From Paraburkholderia sp. BL21I4N1 (lineage in GTDB: Bacteria; Pseudomonadota; Gammaproteobacteria; Burkholderiales; Burkholderiaceae), in the NCBI RefSeq assembly GCF_002973525.1, contig NZ_PVEN01000010.1:1-64000 (forward strand): a DNA stretch of 64,000 bases, read 5' to 3'. Every line of letters starts with the position of its first letter. Position 1 is the first letter of the stretch. Made by a program: the position numbers and the translations under genes. This document shows, in pieces, positions 34,381 through 43,552 of this stretch. The notes under the pieces are model-generated. The model had not been told where the DNA came from, ran no database searches, and saw only the letters and a list, made by a program, of their open reading frames with translations.

Positions 34381-34692
34381 TACAAAATCCTTAATTCAAG
34401 TGGTGGCGCTATCGCTGCAGCACGACGCGTGCCGCAACGAGTCGTCAGCATGCCACATCGCACGCGACGGGCGTATGAACGCGCGACGAATCCTTCGGTC
34501 AATGAAGAACGGCACCGGCCGCAATCCGATGGCTGCCGCCGGTCGCAGCGCGATGACGCCGCGTAGCGTGTAATTTCGGCAACACCGCGCGCCGCGCGAT
34601 GTAACGCGAACATTGCACAGCGCGCCGCGCAGCGACTACCCTTTCAAAACGATGACGCGTGCGAGCGCGGCATCCCTACATCGGGCCATAAG
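34381..34692. other. divergent promoter region
   Basis: 312 bp between the histidine-rich gene and the HTH-like gene. Two direct copies of GCGCGCCGCGC occur (near 34589 and 34620). No further gene was seen, and no clear operator. Confidence 0.4.
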
Positions 34693-35373
34693 ATGGAAGA
34701 CCCAGCGATGGAAGATTCCGACGAATTGCTGCTCCCGGTCTGGCGAGCGAACCTGGTGCTCTTGACCCGCGAGGTCGGCGCGGCGACCCGTCTCGCGCGC
34801 ATGATGACGTTCTCCGCCAGCTATCTGAAACTGATGTTGTCCGGACAGCGCGAATTCAGCGAGGAATTCGTACGCGGGATCGAAGCGGTGACGGGTTTGC
34901 CGAACGGCTGGATGAACGCGCCGCATGACGAGCACGACATTCCGCCCAACGCGCGCGAAGCGATCGACAACGAACAGCCGCTCGCGCGCTTTCGCGGCAC
35001 CGCGCATCCGGTGCGGAAAAAGACCGTGCTGCGGCCGCCGGAACCTATTTTCGGCCAACCGGCGGCGGCCAAACGCGTCGAGGAAGAAACGCTCGACGCC
35101 GAAGCGCATCGGCGTCAGTTGCATCTACGCAAGGTCCGCGATCTGGCGATTCAGGACGTGCGGCGTTTCGAGCGGCATCTGAGTCACGCGCCGGTCGAAC
35201 TGACGGCCTTGCGCGCGAAAGTGGAGGACGTGATCGCCGCCGCCGAGCTCGACGATCCGATCCAGGCGGACCTTGCGGGCAGGCTGGAGCAGATCGAGAA
35301 GCATCGCCATTTGCTGCTCCGGCATGTGGAGCGATTGCAGGCGTTGCTGGCGCAGATCGGCGAGGGCGAGTGA
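34693..35373 (+). CDS. hypothetical protein, HTH-like N-terminus with coiled-coil tail
   Basis: 226 residues (or 221 from the ATG at 34708). The first 75 residues look like a Cro/XRE-type helix-turn-helix: NLVLLTREVGAATRLARMMT, FSASYLKLMLSGQREFSEEF and the ending IEAVTGLPNGWM. The C-terminal half (about 130-225) is rich in Leu, Glu, Arg and Gln and likely coiled coil (RLEQIEKHRHLLLRHVERL). Possibly a DNA-binding regulator that dimerises by the tail. Its stop overlaps the GTG start of the transglutaminase-like gene by four bases (GTGA), so the two are translationally coupled. No function is known. Confidence 0.7.
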   Translation: MEDPAMEDSDELLLPVWRANLVLLTREVGAATRLARMMTFSASYLKLMLSGQREFSEEFVRGIEAVTGLPNGWMNAPHDEHDIPPNAREAIDNEQPLARFRGTAHPVRKKTVLRPPEPIFGQPAAAKRVEEETLDAEAHRRQLHLRKVRDLAIQDVRRFERHLSHAPVELTALRAKVEDVIAAAELDDPIQADLAGRLEQIEKHRHLLLRHVERLQALLAQIGEGE

Positions 35374-37346
35374 GGGCCGGTCGGCGTTCAGGTCGGCTTG
35401 CGGGGCGCTGTTCGGGTCACCGCTCAGGTCACCTGAGCGGGCGGCGCGCCGGGTTGATCCGCGTCGTCGCCACGTTGACGTTGAGCGGTGCATGCATGGT
35501 CAGCGCCTTCGCCGACGACACCGCGTTGTCCGCCGACGATCGCGCGCCTTCCACGATGGAGAGCGACGTCCATCTGTTCACGATCCAGAAAGACGGCTCC
35601 ATCGAGGAGCACGACGACACGATCCTGCGCGCCAACACGACGAGTGGCGTCGACGACATCGCGCAACGCTATGTGTGGTTCAACAAGGACATCGAGCAGG
35701 TGCAATTGCTGGCCGCCGAAACGCTCGACCCGAACGGCGTCGCGCATCCGGTCGGACCCGAGGCGATTCGCGACGTGCAGGAACCGCGCTCGGCCGGCGC
35801 GCCGAGTTTCGAGGACGGCGTGTTGCGCACCGTGATCTTTCCCGGCGTGGAACCCGGCTCGCGCGTGCATCTGGCGTTTCGCAAGACCCGCACGAAGCCG
35901 CTGCAGGCCGGCACGTTCGCGTATCTGGTCGAGCCGACGCGCGACCCCGTCGACCTGCAGCGCCTGATCTTCGATCTGCCCGCCGACGTGCCGCTCTACG
36001 CCGACGCGCGCGGCTACACCGCATTGCCGCCGGTCACGGCCAACGGCCGCACCCGCTACGAATTCGACTACGGGCACGGACCTTATGCCCCGCTCGAAGC
36101 GGGCGCGGTGGGTTACGCGAACTGGGGCGACCGGCTGATGGTGTCGACGGTGCCGGACTTCGCGAGTTTCGCGGCGCGTTATCGCGGGCCCGCGCTCGAC
36201 GCCACCATGAGAGACCCCGCGATCGTCCGGCTGGCGCAGGGACTGACGGCCGGCACCGCCGAGCCGCGCGACAAAGCTCGCATTGTGTACGACTGGATGC
36301 GTTTGAATATTCGCTACGTTGCGTTGTTTCTCGGCGAGACGGCGGCGATTCCGCACAAGGCGATCGATATCCTGCATAACCGTTACGGCGACTGCAAGGA
36401 TCACGTCGCGCTGTACAGCGCGTTGCTGGCGGCGGTCGGGATTCGGAGCGAGGCGGTGCTGCTCAATCTCGGGCCGTACTACAGCTTGCCGGCCGTGCCC
36501 GGCTACGGCAGCAGCGCGATCAATCACGCGATTGTGTGGATCCCCGAGCTGGGGTTGTACGCGGACACCACAGCGGGCGGCGTGGCGTTTGGCTATCTGC
36601 CGCCGAGCGTGATGGACCGGCCGGTGCTGCTGGTCGACGAGGGGGTGCTGTCGCGCACGCCGGCCACGCAGGCGCGCGAGCGCAACGCGCGTCTGCAGAT
36701 CGACGTCGACGAACAAGGCACGGCGAGCTACGCCTATCGCGTCGAGGACACGGGTTACTCGGCGGAACTCGAACGCAACACGTTCCGGCGGGCGACGCGG
36801 CAGCGCACCCAACTGATCGCCGCGAACCGGTTGTTGATGACCGGCCTGCACGGCACGGCGCAACTCGGCACGGACGACGTCGGCGCCACGCACGGACCGT
36901 TCGCCACCTCGATGCAGGGCCGCGTGGCGCACTTCGTCTGGTCGGACGGGACCACGGCGGTACCGGCGTTGACGAGTCTGTCGGGCGGCATGAGTTCGCA
37001 GGTGCAGGCGTGGCTGGCGGAGCCGGTGAGAACCCAGCCGTGGGCCTGCCTGGGCGGCGCGTTCGACGAGACGCTGGAAATGACGCTGCCACGCTTTGTC
37101 CGCGTGACGGATGTGCCGGTCGATACGTCGGTGCAGGACCGCTTTTTGACGTTCACGTCGCGCTATATTTTCGATCCATCGACGCGCGTGTTGCAGGTCC
37201 GGCGGCAACTGCGCGCCGCCTTCGATCATCAGATGTGTACCGCCGACGAATTCGCCGCCATGAAAGACGATCTCGTGCGGATCGAGCGGGACCTCGACGC
37301 CGAACTGGTGGTCAAGGCGGCCAATTCAAACGCAAACTCCAGGTAG
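35370..37346 (+). CDS. exported DUF3857/transglutaminase-like protein
   Basis: 658 residues. After a long basic N-terminus (residues 1-28, repeated SGR/SGH/AGR units) comes a signal-like segment LIRVVATLTLSGACMVSAFA, then DUF3857 (about 65-290) and a transglutaminase core with a full triad: Cys342 in YGDCKDHVALY, His386 in SAINHAIVW and Asp399 in LYADTTAG. The C-terminal third is a beta-rich domain of unknown role. Such proteins act in the periplasm as peptidase- or crosslinking-like enzymes; the reaction here is unknown. GTG start is coupled to the upstream gene; TTG at 35454 is an alternative giving a standard signal peptide. Confidence 0.75.
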   Translation: MRAGRRSGRLAGRCSGHRSGHLSGRRAGLIRVVATLTLSGACMVSAFADDTALSADDRAPSTMESDVHLFTIQKDGSIEEHDDTILRANTTSGVDDIAQRYVWFNKDIEQVQLLAAETLDPNGVAHPVGPEAIRDVQEPRSAGAPSFEDGVLRTVIFPGVEPGSRVHLAFRKTRTKPLQAGTFAYLVEPTRDPVDLQRLIFDLPADVPLYADARGYTALPPVTANGRTRYEFDYGHGPYAPLEAGAVGYANWGDRLMVSTVPDFASFAARYRGPALDATMRDPAIVRLAQGLTAGTAEPRDKARIVYDWMRLNIRYVALFLGETAAIPHKAIDILHNRYGDCKDHVALYSALLAAVGIRSEAVLLNLGPYYSLPAVPGYGSSAINHAIVWIPELGLYADTTAGGVAFGYLPPSVMDRPVLLVDEGVLSRTPATQARERNARLQIDVDEQGTASYAYRVEDTGYSAELERNTFRRATRQRTQLIAANRLLMTGLHGTAQLGTDDVGATHGPFATSMQGRVAHFVWSDGTTAVPALTSLSGGMSSQVQAWLAEPVRTQPWACLGGAFDETLEMTLPRFVRVTDVPVDTSVQDRFLTFTSRYIFDPSTRVLQVRRQLRAAFDHQMCTADEFAAMKDDLVRIERDLDAELVVKAANSNANSR

Positions 37347-37360
37347 CGGCGTTCGCATCA

Positions 37361-37400
37361 CGGTGTCGGCACGGCGTGAAACCACGCAACGCCGACACCG
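37361..37400. terminator. hairpin between convergent genes
   Basis: CGGTGTCGGC (37361-37370) pairs perfectly with GCCGACACCG (37391-37400) round a 20-base loop that itself holds GGCGTG/CACGC. No T run follows. It lies 14 bp past the transglutaminase-like stop and 28 bp before the end of the convergent livJ-like gene, so it may be a bidirectional stop or processing site. Confidence 0.45.
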
Positions 37401-37427
37401 CTTCCCATCGTCAAGCCAGCCGAAGCC

Positions 37428-38576
37428 TCAACCGCCGCTCTTCGTCACGATCGGCACCCACGCGCCGTTCTTGACCTGATACAGCGTCGACGACCCGCTC
37501 TTCAACGCGCCCGTGCTATCGAACGAAATCTTGCCGGTCACGCCGTCGAAATCGATCGCCTTCAGCACCGGACGATAAACATTCGGCGTGCTCGATTTGG
37601 CCTGTTGCATCGCCTTGATCGCGGCCCACGCGCCGTCGTAACCGAACGGTGCATAAGAGAGAATGTCCACCCCGAAGCGCTTCTTGAACTTCGCGGAGAA
37701 GTCCTTGCCGCCCGGCAACTGCGCCAGCGGCCGGCCGTATTCCCATGCCTGGGCGCCTTCCGCCGCGTCGCCCGCGAGCTTGATGAAGTCTTCGTCCATC
37801 ACGCCGCCGCCGCCCACCAGTTGAGCGTTCAGGCTCAACTGCTTCATCCGCTTCGCGAAGCCGGCCGCCTGCGTGTCGAGGCCGCCGAAGAACACCAGGT
37901 CGGCATTGGTCGATTTGATCTTGGTGATCTGCGTGCTGAAGTCGACCGCTTTGTTGTCGGTGTACTCGCGCGTCACGATGGTGCCGCCGTGCGCTTTCAC
38001 CGCCTTCTCGAACTCGTCGGCCTCGCCCTGGCCGAACGCGGTCCGGTCGTCGACGATCGCGATGCGTTTGGCCTTGGTCACTTCCACCGCGTAGACGCCC
38101 GCGTTGCCGGCATTCTGCGCGTCGGTGGAAATCACCATGAAGGTGTTCGCGAAGCCGCGTCCGGTGATGATCGGGTTGGTGGCGGCCGGGTCGATCACTG
38201 GAATGCCGGCCTGCTCATAAATCTGCGAGGCCGGAATCGTGGTGCCCGAATTGAAGTGGCCCACCACCGCCGAGACGCCCGCGTCCACCAGCTTCTGCGC
38301 GGCCTGCACGCCGATGCGCGGGTCGGCCTGGTCGTCCTCGGAGACGAGCTGGAATTGCGTGACCTGGTCGCCGATCTTGATCTTCTGCGCGTTGGCTTCC
38401 TCGATGGCGAGCCGCACGCCGTTTTCAAGGTCCTTGCCGTAGCCGGCGTTGGCGCCCGTCATCGGCGCGGCGAAGCCGATCTTCACCGTCTGATCGGCGG
38501 AACTGGCCAGCGGCGCGAGTGCGAACAGGGCGCCGGTGATCAATGCGAGTGGTTTCAGCGTAGTGCGAAGACTCAT
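37428..38576 (-). CDS. branched-chain amino acid ABC transporter substrate-binding protein
   Basis: 382 residues, LivJ/LivK family. A signal peptide with a hydrophobic core (MSLRTTLKPLALITGALFAL, then APLASSA) precedes the mature opening DQTVKIGFAAPMTGANAGYG, the typical periplasmic-binding type I start. Further typical motifs: GFNSGTT-like VVGHFNSGTTIPAS, and YEQAGIPVIDPAATNP. It delivers branched-chain or related amino acids to an ABC permease; no livHMGF genes adjoin it here, so the partner permease is elsewhere. Monocistronic with a 406-bp upstream region. Confidence 0.9.
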   Translation of the reverse strand: MSLRTTLKPLALITGALFALAPLASSADQTVKIGFAAPMTGANAGYGKDLENGVRLAIEEANAQKIKIGDQVTQFQLVSEDDQADPRIGVQAAQKLVDAGVSAVVGHFNSGTTIPASQIYEQAGIPVIDPAATNPIITGRGFANTFMVISTDAQNAGNAGVYAVEVTKAKRIAIVDDRTAFGQGEADEFEKAVKAHGGTIVTREYTDNKAVDFSTQITKIKSTNADLVFFGGLDTQAAGFAKRMKQLSLNAQLVGGGGVMDEDFIKLAGDAAEGAQAWEYGRPLAQLPGGKDFSAKFKKRFGVDILSYAPFGYDGAWAAIKAMQQAKSSTPNVYRPVLKAIDFDGVTGKISFDSTGALKSGSSTLYQVKNGAWVPIVTKSGG

Positions 38577-38982
38577 GGTCTCTCTCTCCTTCCATCGACA
38601 GTTTCAGGGTGTGTGAAAGCGGCAAGGCAGTAACGCTGGATCGGCGCACAAGCAGGGTGAGGCATGGCGCACATCGCAAGACTACGGATGATCGGTCGCC
38701 ATAAACAATGCTGGAATACGCGCAGTAGCTGTCACACGCCGGGTAATCTGGCGCGAATATAGAAAGCCAATTTGCCGTCGTCTTGGCAGTTCGAGGCGCT
38801 TTGAATGAGCATTTCGGCACAGGGCCCGCAGCGCATACGCTGGCGGCCTGTCGGCGCGGGCGCATGGGTGCGGATTGCGGCACATGCTTAAGAGGCCGGC
38901 GCGAGCGCGCCGGCGGGATATCTAACGTTTAGTGCGGGATGCCTGGGGCTTAACCCGATGCTTCAGCCCAGCTGATTAACGC
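38577..38982. other. intergenic region upstream of the livJ-like gene
   Basis: 406 bp with no convincing gene. It contains the livJ promoter side (38580-38700) and, at 38896-38913, a strong GC hairpin ending the neighbouring minus-strand gene. The rest is ordinary. Confidence 0.4.
38896..38913 (-). terminator. GC hairpin after the acidic hypothetical gene
   Basis: CCGGCGCG-AG-CGCGCCGG is a perfect 8-bp stem with a 2-base turn, 70 bp past the stop at 38983. The minus strand continues CCTCTTAAG, so the T run is poor. Possibly a weak terminator. Confidence 0.4.
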
Positions 38983-39444
38983 TCAGTGCTCGCCTTGCTG
39001 GCGCAGCAATTCTTCACGCAGACGCAGCAGCGGCGCCTTGGTGTCTTCATCGGCCCACGTGTCGAGGTCGTCGATCGCGCGCTGGCAGCCGTCGAGCACG
39101 AGGTCGATATCGACCGGCACGCCGTTGTTCAGCGCGAATTCGATGGTCTCGGCGAATTGCTGGCATTCGTCTTCGCCGTAGGAGATGTCGAGGTTGTCCG
39201 CGATTACTTCGGCGATGTTGCTGCGGGCGCGGTCGTCGGGCGTCACCATGTCGATGATGCCGCGCGCCACGGCCGGCGAGTAGTACAGCGCAATGTCGAG
39301 CCACTGCGCGGGATCGAAGTCGGCCTGATCGAACTGGTTCTCGAAGAACTCGATCGCTTCCTGTTCGTGGGTTTCGTCGGCGTCGACGCTGACGCACAAC
39401 TGCTCAAAATATTCTTCCCGCTCGCTGCGGATATAGCCGTCCAT
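38983..39444 (-). CDS. acidic hypothetical protein
   Basis: 153 residues from the ATG at 39444, which is preceded by GAGG; the frame is open for another 69 codons upstream but that part is not typical of the protein. Strongly acidic (many Asp and Glu, e.g. DDRARSNIAEVIADNLD and DIDLVLDG), mainly helical, no membrane segments. It may be a small cytoplasmic protein in Burkholderia-group genomes of unknown function. Transcribed alone, between livJ-like and pdxY genes, all on the minus strand. Confidence 0.6.
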   Translation of the reverse strand: MDGYIRSEREEYFEQLCVSVDADETHEQEAIEFFENQFDQADFDPAQWLDIALYYSPAVARGIIDMVTPDDRARSNIAEVIADNLDISYGEDECQQFAETIEFALNNGVPVDIDLVLDGCQRAIDDLDTWADEDTKAPLLRLREELLRQQGEH

Positions 39445-39568
39445 CGATGCCTCGTCTGCTGAATGCTTGATGCCTGAAAAGTAGCGGTGGGCGAGGGCAT
39501 GCCGTGATGCCTCGTTCACGCGGCAAGCATTATAGGACGTGATGGAAGGTGAGGCGCCGCGCGGCGGT

Positions 39569-40435
39569 TCAAGCGCTGTCCGCCACCCATGCGTCGAACC
39601 ATTCGCGCGGCTGCGCGATTTCGTTCTGCGCGGCCACCAGTTCCAGCTCATAACGCCCGGCTTGCCAGGTCGCCTTGACCACCGCGTTCACCGCGGCCAG
39701 CGTGTGTTCGAACGCCGCGCGAATCGAATCGCCCAGCAGCGTGCGCGCCACGAACACCGCGCTCGTCAGATCGCCGACCCCGACCGGCTGACGCGCGAAC
39801 GGGTAGAGCGGGCGCTGGCCCATCCATGCTTCGCGTTCGGTGACGACCAGCATGTTGAAGCGGTCGGCCGGACTGTTGCGGTCGAGCAGATGCTTGACCA
39901 GTATCAGCTTCGGCCCACGCGCGATCAGTTCGCGGCAAGCGGTCACTGCTTCTTCGAGCGTCTCGATCTCGCGGCCCGCGAGACGTTGCAGTTCGGTGTG
40001 ATTCGGCGCCATCGCGTCGGCCATTTCCGGCATGGTGCGCACCAGAAACTCCTGAATGCCCGGTTCGACCTTGCAGCCGCTCGCCGCGCCCATCACCGGA
40101 TCGCAGAAGTACCAGGCGCGCGGATTGGCGGCCTTCACGGCCTTGACGATTTCCAGCACCGACTGCGCCTGCTCCGGCGTGCCGAGATAGCCGGACAGCA
40201 CCGCGTCGCAACGCGGTAGCATGCCGATCGCGCCGATGCCTTCGACCAGCTCTTCCATTTGCGCGGCCTCGATCGCGCCGCCGGTCCAATGGCCATATTG
40301 CGTGTGGTTCGAGAACTGTACGGTATTGAGCGGCCAGACGTTGACGCCGAGCCGGCGCATCGGGAATTCGGCCGCGCTGTTGCCGGCGTGCCCGAACACG
40401 ACATGGGACTGGATGCTCAGAACGTTTTTCGTCAT
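39569..40435 (-). CDS. pdxY: pyridoxal kinase PdxY
   Basis: 288 residues from the ATG at 40435 (a further ATG at 40459 adds eight residues without similarity). PfkB/ribokinase-like fold; catalyses ATP-dependent phosphorylation of pyridoxal to pyridoxal phosphate in the vitamin B6 salvage route. Typical features: ILSIQSHVVFGHAGNSAA-type opening (VLSIQSHVVFGHAGNSAAEF), NTVQFSNHTQYG, WYFCDPVMG, and the C-terminal GVGDLTSAVFVARTLLG where the GD supplies the catalytic Asp. Stands alone, 297 bp from glgA. Confidence 0.93.
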   Translation of the reverse strand: MTKNVLSIQSHVVFGHAGNSAAEFPMRRLGVNVWPLNTVQFSNHTQYGHWTGGAIEAAQMEELVEGIGAIGMLPRCDAVLSGYLGTPEQAQSVLEIVKAVKAANPRAWYFCDPVMGAASGCKVEPGIQEFLVRTMPEMADAMAPNHTELQRLAGREIETLEEAVTACRELIARGPKLILVKHLLDRNSPADRFNMLVVTEREAWMGQRPLYPFARQPVGVGDLTSAVFVARTLLGDSIRAAFEHTLAAVNAVVKATWQAGRYELELVAAQNEIAQPREWFDAWVADSA

Positions 40436-40732
40436 GGTGTAGCCCGCGCAAGCGCTCATGCGCGATCAATGGAAACGGGAAGATTTTCGCCGCGGTAGCG
40501 CGATCCGGTATGAGCGGGACGCCTCAAGCGGCAGGTCTGCTTCAGATAGTGCAAGAAAAATGCACGCTCTGCAGGCTCAGGCAACAATACATGAGTTTGC
40601 CGCGCGCGAGTTGATCCGGCCCTGTGGTGTTGCGTCGAACCATCAGACGGATGGGACTTGATCGCAGCACGCGCAACGGCGGCAGCCGGCGCGCCAGGCT
40701 GGCGCACCGGCCGAAGTCCGCTCAGGCGAGTC

Positions 40733-42193
40733 TCAGGTGAGTTCGCGATACAAGGCCAGATAGCGCTCGGCGGATGCGCCCCAGCCGAAGTCCTGGCGCA
40801 TGGCGCGCCGTTGCGTGGCCTTCCATTCGGTGCGGCGGTCGTATAGCGCGAACGCGCGGCGGATCGCGCTGCCAATCCCTTTCGGCTCGAAGCGTTCGAA
40901 CACGAAACCGGTGGCGAGGTCGTCGGCGAGATTTTCGAGCGATGCGTCGACCACCGTGTCCGCGAGTCCACCCACGCAATGCACGAGCGGCAGCGAGCCA
41001 TAGGCCAGCGCATAGAGCTGGGTCAATCCGCAGGGCTCGAAACGCGACGGCACCGCGATCACGTCGCTGCCCGCGACGATCGTATGCGCGAGCGTTTCGT
41101 CGAAACCGAGTTCCACCGCGACCGCTTCCGGATGCGCATGCGCGGCCCGCTTCAGGCCGTTTTCGAGCGCCGGGTCGCCGGTGCCGAACACCACCAGTTG
41201 ACCGCCGCGTTTGACAATTTCCGGCACCGCTTCGAGCAGAAGATCGAGGCCTTTCTGTTCGGTGAGGCGGCTCACCACGCCGAACAGCAGCGCGTCGCTT
41301 TTCTGCGCGAGGCCGAAGCGCTTTTGCAGCGCTTCCTTGCAGCTCAGCTTGCCGGCAAGGCGCGTGGCGTTGTAGTGCGAGTCGAGCAGGGTGTCGCTGG
41401 CGGGGTTCCACACGGCGTAGTCGACGCCGTTCAGAATGCCGCTCAGATCGTGCGAGCGATGCCGCAGCAGTCCGTCCAGACCGCCGCCCTGAGCCAGCGT
41501 CTGGATCTCGCGAGCGTAGGTCGGGCTGACGGTCGTGATGCGGTCGGTGTAGTAAAGCCCGGCTTTGAGGAACGACAACTGCCCGTAAAACTCGATGCCG
41601 TGCATCGTGAAGAAGTCGTCCGGCAAACCGAGTTGCGCGAACTGCTGCGCCGGAAACACGCCCTGATACGCGAGGTTATGCACGGTAAACACGCAACGCG
41701 CGAGCGGCCGGCCCGACTGACGCTCCGCCGCTTTCAGATAAGCGGGCGCGAGCCCGGCATGCCAGTCGTGTGCGTGGACGATCTGCGGTGTCCACGCCGG
41801 GTCGAGGCGCTGCGCCAGTTGCGCGGCGACCCAGCCGAGCAGCGCGAAGCGCAGCGCGTTGTCGCCATACGGCACGTGTTCGTCGTTCAGATAGGGGTTG
41901 CCGGGCCGGTCGTACAGCGTGCCGGCGCGGATCACGTAGACAATCAGGCCGTTCGAGGGCAGGGTGCCGCGTTCGAGCGTCACGTCCGGCGCGTCGAAGC
42001 GGCGGCCCAGGCGCGCGACCGGTTGCAGGTCGACGAGGCCGGCAACCACCGCCGGAAAGCCGGGCAGCAGCACCCGCACGTCGGCGCCGCGCTCGATCAG
42101 CGCGGGCGGCAGCGCGCCCGCGACGTCGGCGAGACCGCCCGTTTTGAGGAGGGGATACAGCTCGCTTGCGACGTGCAGGGCGCGTATCGTCAT
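40733..42193 (-). CDS. glgA: glycogen synthase GlgA
   Basis: 486 residues, standard bacterial GT5 glycogen synthase. Uses ADP-glucose to extend alpha-1,4-glucan. The ADP-glucose binding motif KTGGLADVAGALP lies at 17-29; the C-terminal Rossmann domain has GVVSRLTEQKGLDLL and PSRFEPCGLTQLYALAYGS (retaining GT-B catalytic Glu). It is downstream of glgC, with a 93-bp gap holding a strong hairpin, so the two are likely one operon with separated translation. Start ATG at 42193. Confidence 0.95.
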   Translation of the reverse strand: MTIRALHVASELYPLLKTGGLADVAGALPPALIERGADVRVLLPGFPAVVAGLVDLQPVARLGRRFDAPDVTLERGTLPSNGLIVYVIRAGTLYDRPGNPYLNDEHVPYGDNALRFALLGWVAAQLAQRLDPAWTPQIVHAHDWHAGLAPAYLKAAERQSGRPLARCVFTVHNLAYQGVFPAQQFAQLGLPDDFFTMHGIEFYGQLSFLKAGLYYTDRITTVSPTYAREIQTLAQGGGLDGLLRHRSHDLSGILNGVDYAVWNPASDTLLDSHYNATRLAGKLSCKEALQKRFGLAQKSDALLFGVVSRLTEQKGLDLLLEAVPEIVKRGGQLVVFGTGDPALENGLKRAAHAHPEAVAVELGFDETLAHTIVAGSDVIAVPSRFEPCGLTQLYALAYGSLPLVHCVGGLADTVVDASLENLADDLATGFVFERFEPKGIGSAIRRAFALYDRRTEWKATQRRAMRQDFGWGASAERYLALYRELT

Positions 42194-42255
42194 AGGCTTT
42201 TGTCTGGTTGCGATAGGGGAATGCGGTCAGTCGGTCCTGTTTTCCCTGGGGCAAC

Positions 42256-42284
42256 GCAGGGGCCGCCGGCGGCGACCCCTGCGG
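42256..42284 (-). terminator. hairpin between glgC and glgA
   Basis: CGCAGGGG (42256-42263) pairs with CCCCTGCG (42277-42284), and the loop contains GCCGCC-GGCGGC, so the whole is a strong stem-loop just past the glgC stop. No T run follows on the minus strand. It may stabilise the glgC message or attenuate glgA rather than end transcription. Confidence 0.4.
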
Positions 42285-42286
42285 GC

Positions 42287-43552
42287 TTACTTCACTGTCT
42301 GCCGCAGTGCTTCGGGCGTGACCAGCACGACGCCGTCGTCGGTACGGTAGAAGCGTTCGGCGTCGGCCGTTGGATCCTCGCCGATCACCGTGCCGTCCGG
42401 AATCGCGCAACCGCGGTCGATCACCACCTTCTGTAGCCGGCAGCTCGCGCCGACCGTTACCTGCGGCAACAAGACTGCCTCATTGATGTTACAGAATGAA
42501 CTCACTTTGACATTCGACGACAACACCGAGCGCGAAATCTGCGACCCCGAAATCACGCAGCCGCCGCACACGATCAGATTGTTGCCCGTGCCTTGCAGCC
42601 CTTTCATGTCGCGCACGAACTTGGCCGGCGGCAACTGTTCCTGATACGTCCAGATCGGCCAGCTCGGGTCGTACAGGTCGAGCGTCGGGATCGTGGAGGC
42701 GAGGTCGAGGTTGGCGGCCCAGTAGGCGTCGATGGTGCCGACGTCGCGCCAGTACGGCTCGACTTTCGGGTCCGAGGTCACGCACGACATGCTGAACGGG
42801 TGCGCGATCGCGGTGCCTTGCGTGACGACGCGGGGCAGGATGTCCTTGCCGAAGTCGTGATCCGTTTCGATGCTGGAGATATTTTCTTCGAGCAGCGAGT
42901 ACAGATAATCCGCGTTGAACACGTAAATGCCCATGCTGGCGAGTGCCACGTCCGGGCGGCCGGGCATGGCGGGCGGGTCGGCGGGTTTTTCGACGAAGCC
43001 GGTGACGCGGCGGTTTTCGTCCACGGCCATCACGCCGAAGGCCACTGCGTCCATGCGCGGCACCTCGATACAGCCGACCGTGCAATCCGCGCCGCTGTCC
43101 GCGTGATCGGCAATCATGCGCGTGTAGTCCATCTTGTAGATGTGGTCGCCGGCCAGCACCACCACGTACTTCGGCCGGATCGAACGGATGATGTCGAGGT
43201 TCTGGAACACGGCGTCCGCCGTGCCGCGATACCAGTGAGCGCCTTCCACGCGTTGCTGGGCCGGCCACAGGTCGATGAATTCGCCGAATTCGCCGCGCAG
43301 GAAGCTCCAGCCGCGTTGCAGATGGCGCAGCAGCGAGTGCGCCTTGTATTGCGTGACCACCGCGATGCGGCGGATGCCGGAGTTCAGACAGTTGGACAAC
43401 GCGAAGTCGATGATGCGGTATTTACCGCCGAAGTGCACCGCCGGCTTGACGCGTTTATTGGTGAGCGGCCCGAGCCGCGTGCCCCGTCCGCCCGCGAGGA
43501 CGATGGCGAGGGTAGTGCGTTGCAGATCATTCAGCCGTGCCGGCGTGTCCAT
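42287..43552 (-). CDS. glgC: glucose-1-phosphate adenylyltransferase GlgC
   Basis: 421 residues. Makes ADP-glucose from ATP and glucose-1-phosphate, the committing step of glycogen synthesis. The nucleotidyl-transferase motif LAGGRGTRLGPLTNKRVKPA lies near 20-39; HIYKMDYTRMI (catalytic Asp region), GRPDVALASMGIYVFN, and the C-terminal left-handed beta-helix segments (VISGSQISRSVLS) are typical. First gene of the pair with glgA; the 522-bp region upstream would hold its promoter. Confidence 0.95.
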   Translation of the reverse strand: MDTPARLNDLQRTTLAIVLAGGRGTRLGPLTNKRVKPAVHFGGKYRIIDFALSNCLNSGIRRIAVVTQYKAHSLLRHLQRGWSFLRGEFGEFIDLWPAQQRVEGAHWYRGTADAVFQNLDIIRSIRPKYVVVLAGDHIYKMDYTRMIADHADSGADCTVGCIEVPRMDAVAFGVMAVDENRRVTGFVEKPADPPAMPGRPDVALASMGIYVFNADYLYSLLEENISSIETDHDFGKDILPRVVTQGTAIAHPFSMSCVTSDPKVEPYWRDVGTIDAYWAANLDLASTIPTLDLYDPSWPIWTYQEQLPPAKFVRDMKGLQGTGNNLIVCGGCVISGSQISRSVLSSNVKVSSFCNINEAVLLPQVTVGASCRLQKVVIDRGCAIPDGTVIGEDPTADAERFYRTDDGVVLVTPEALRQTVK

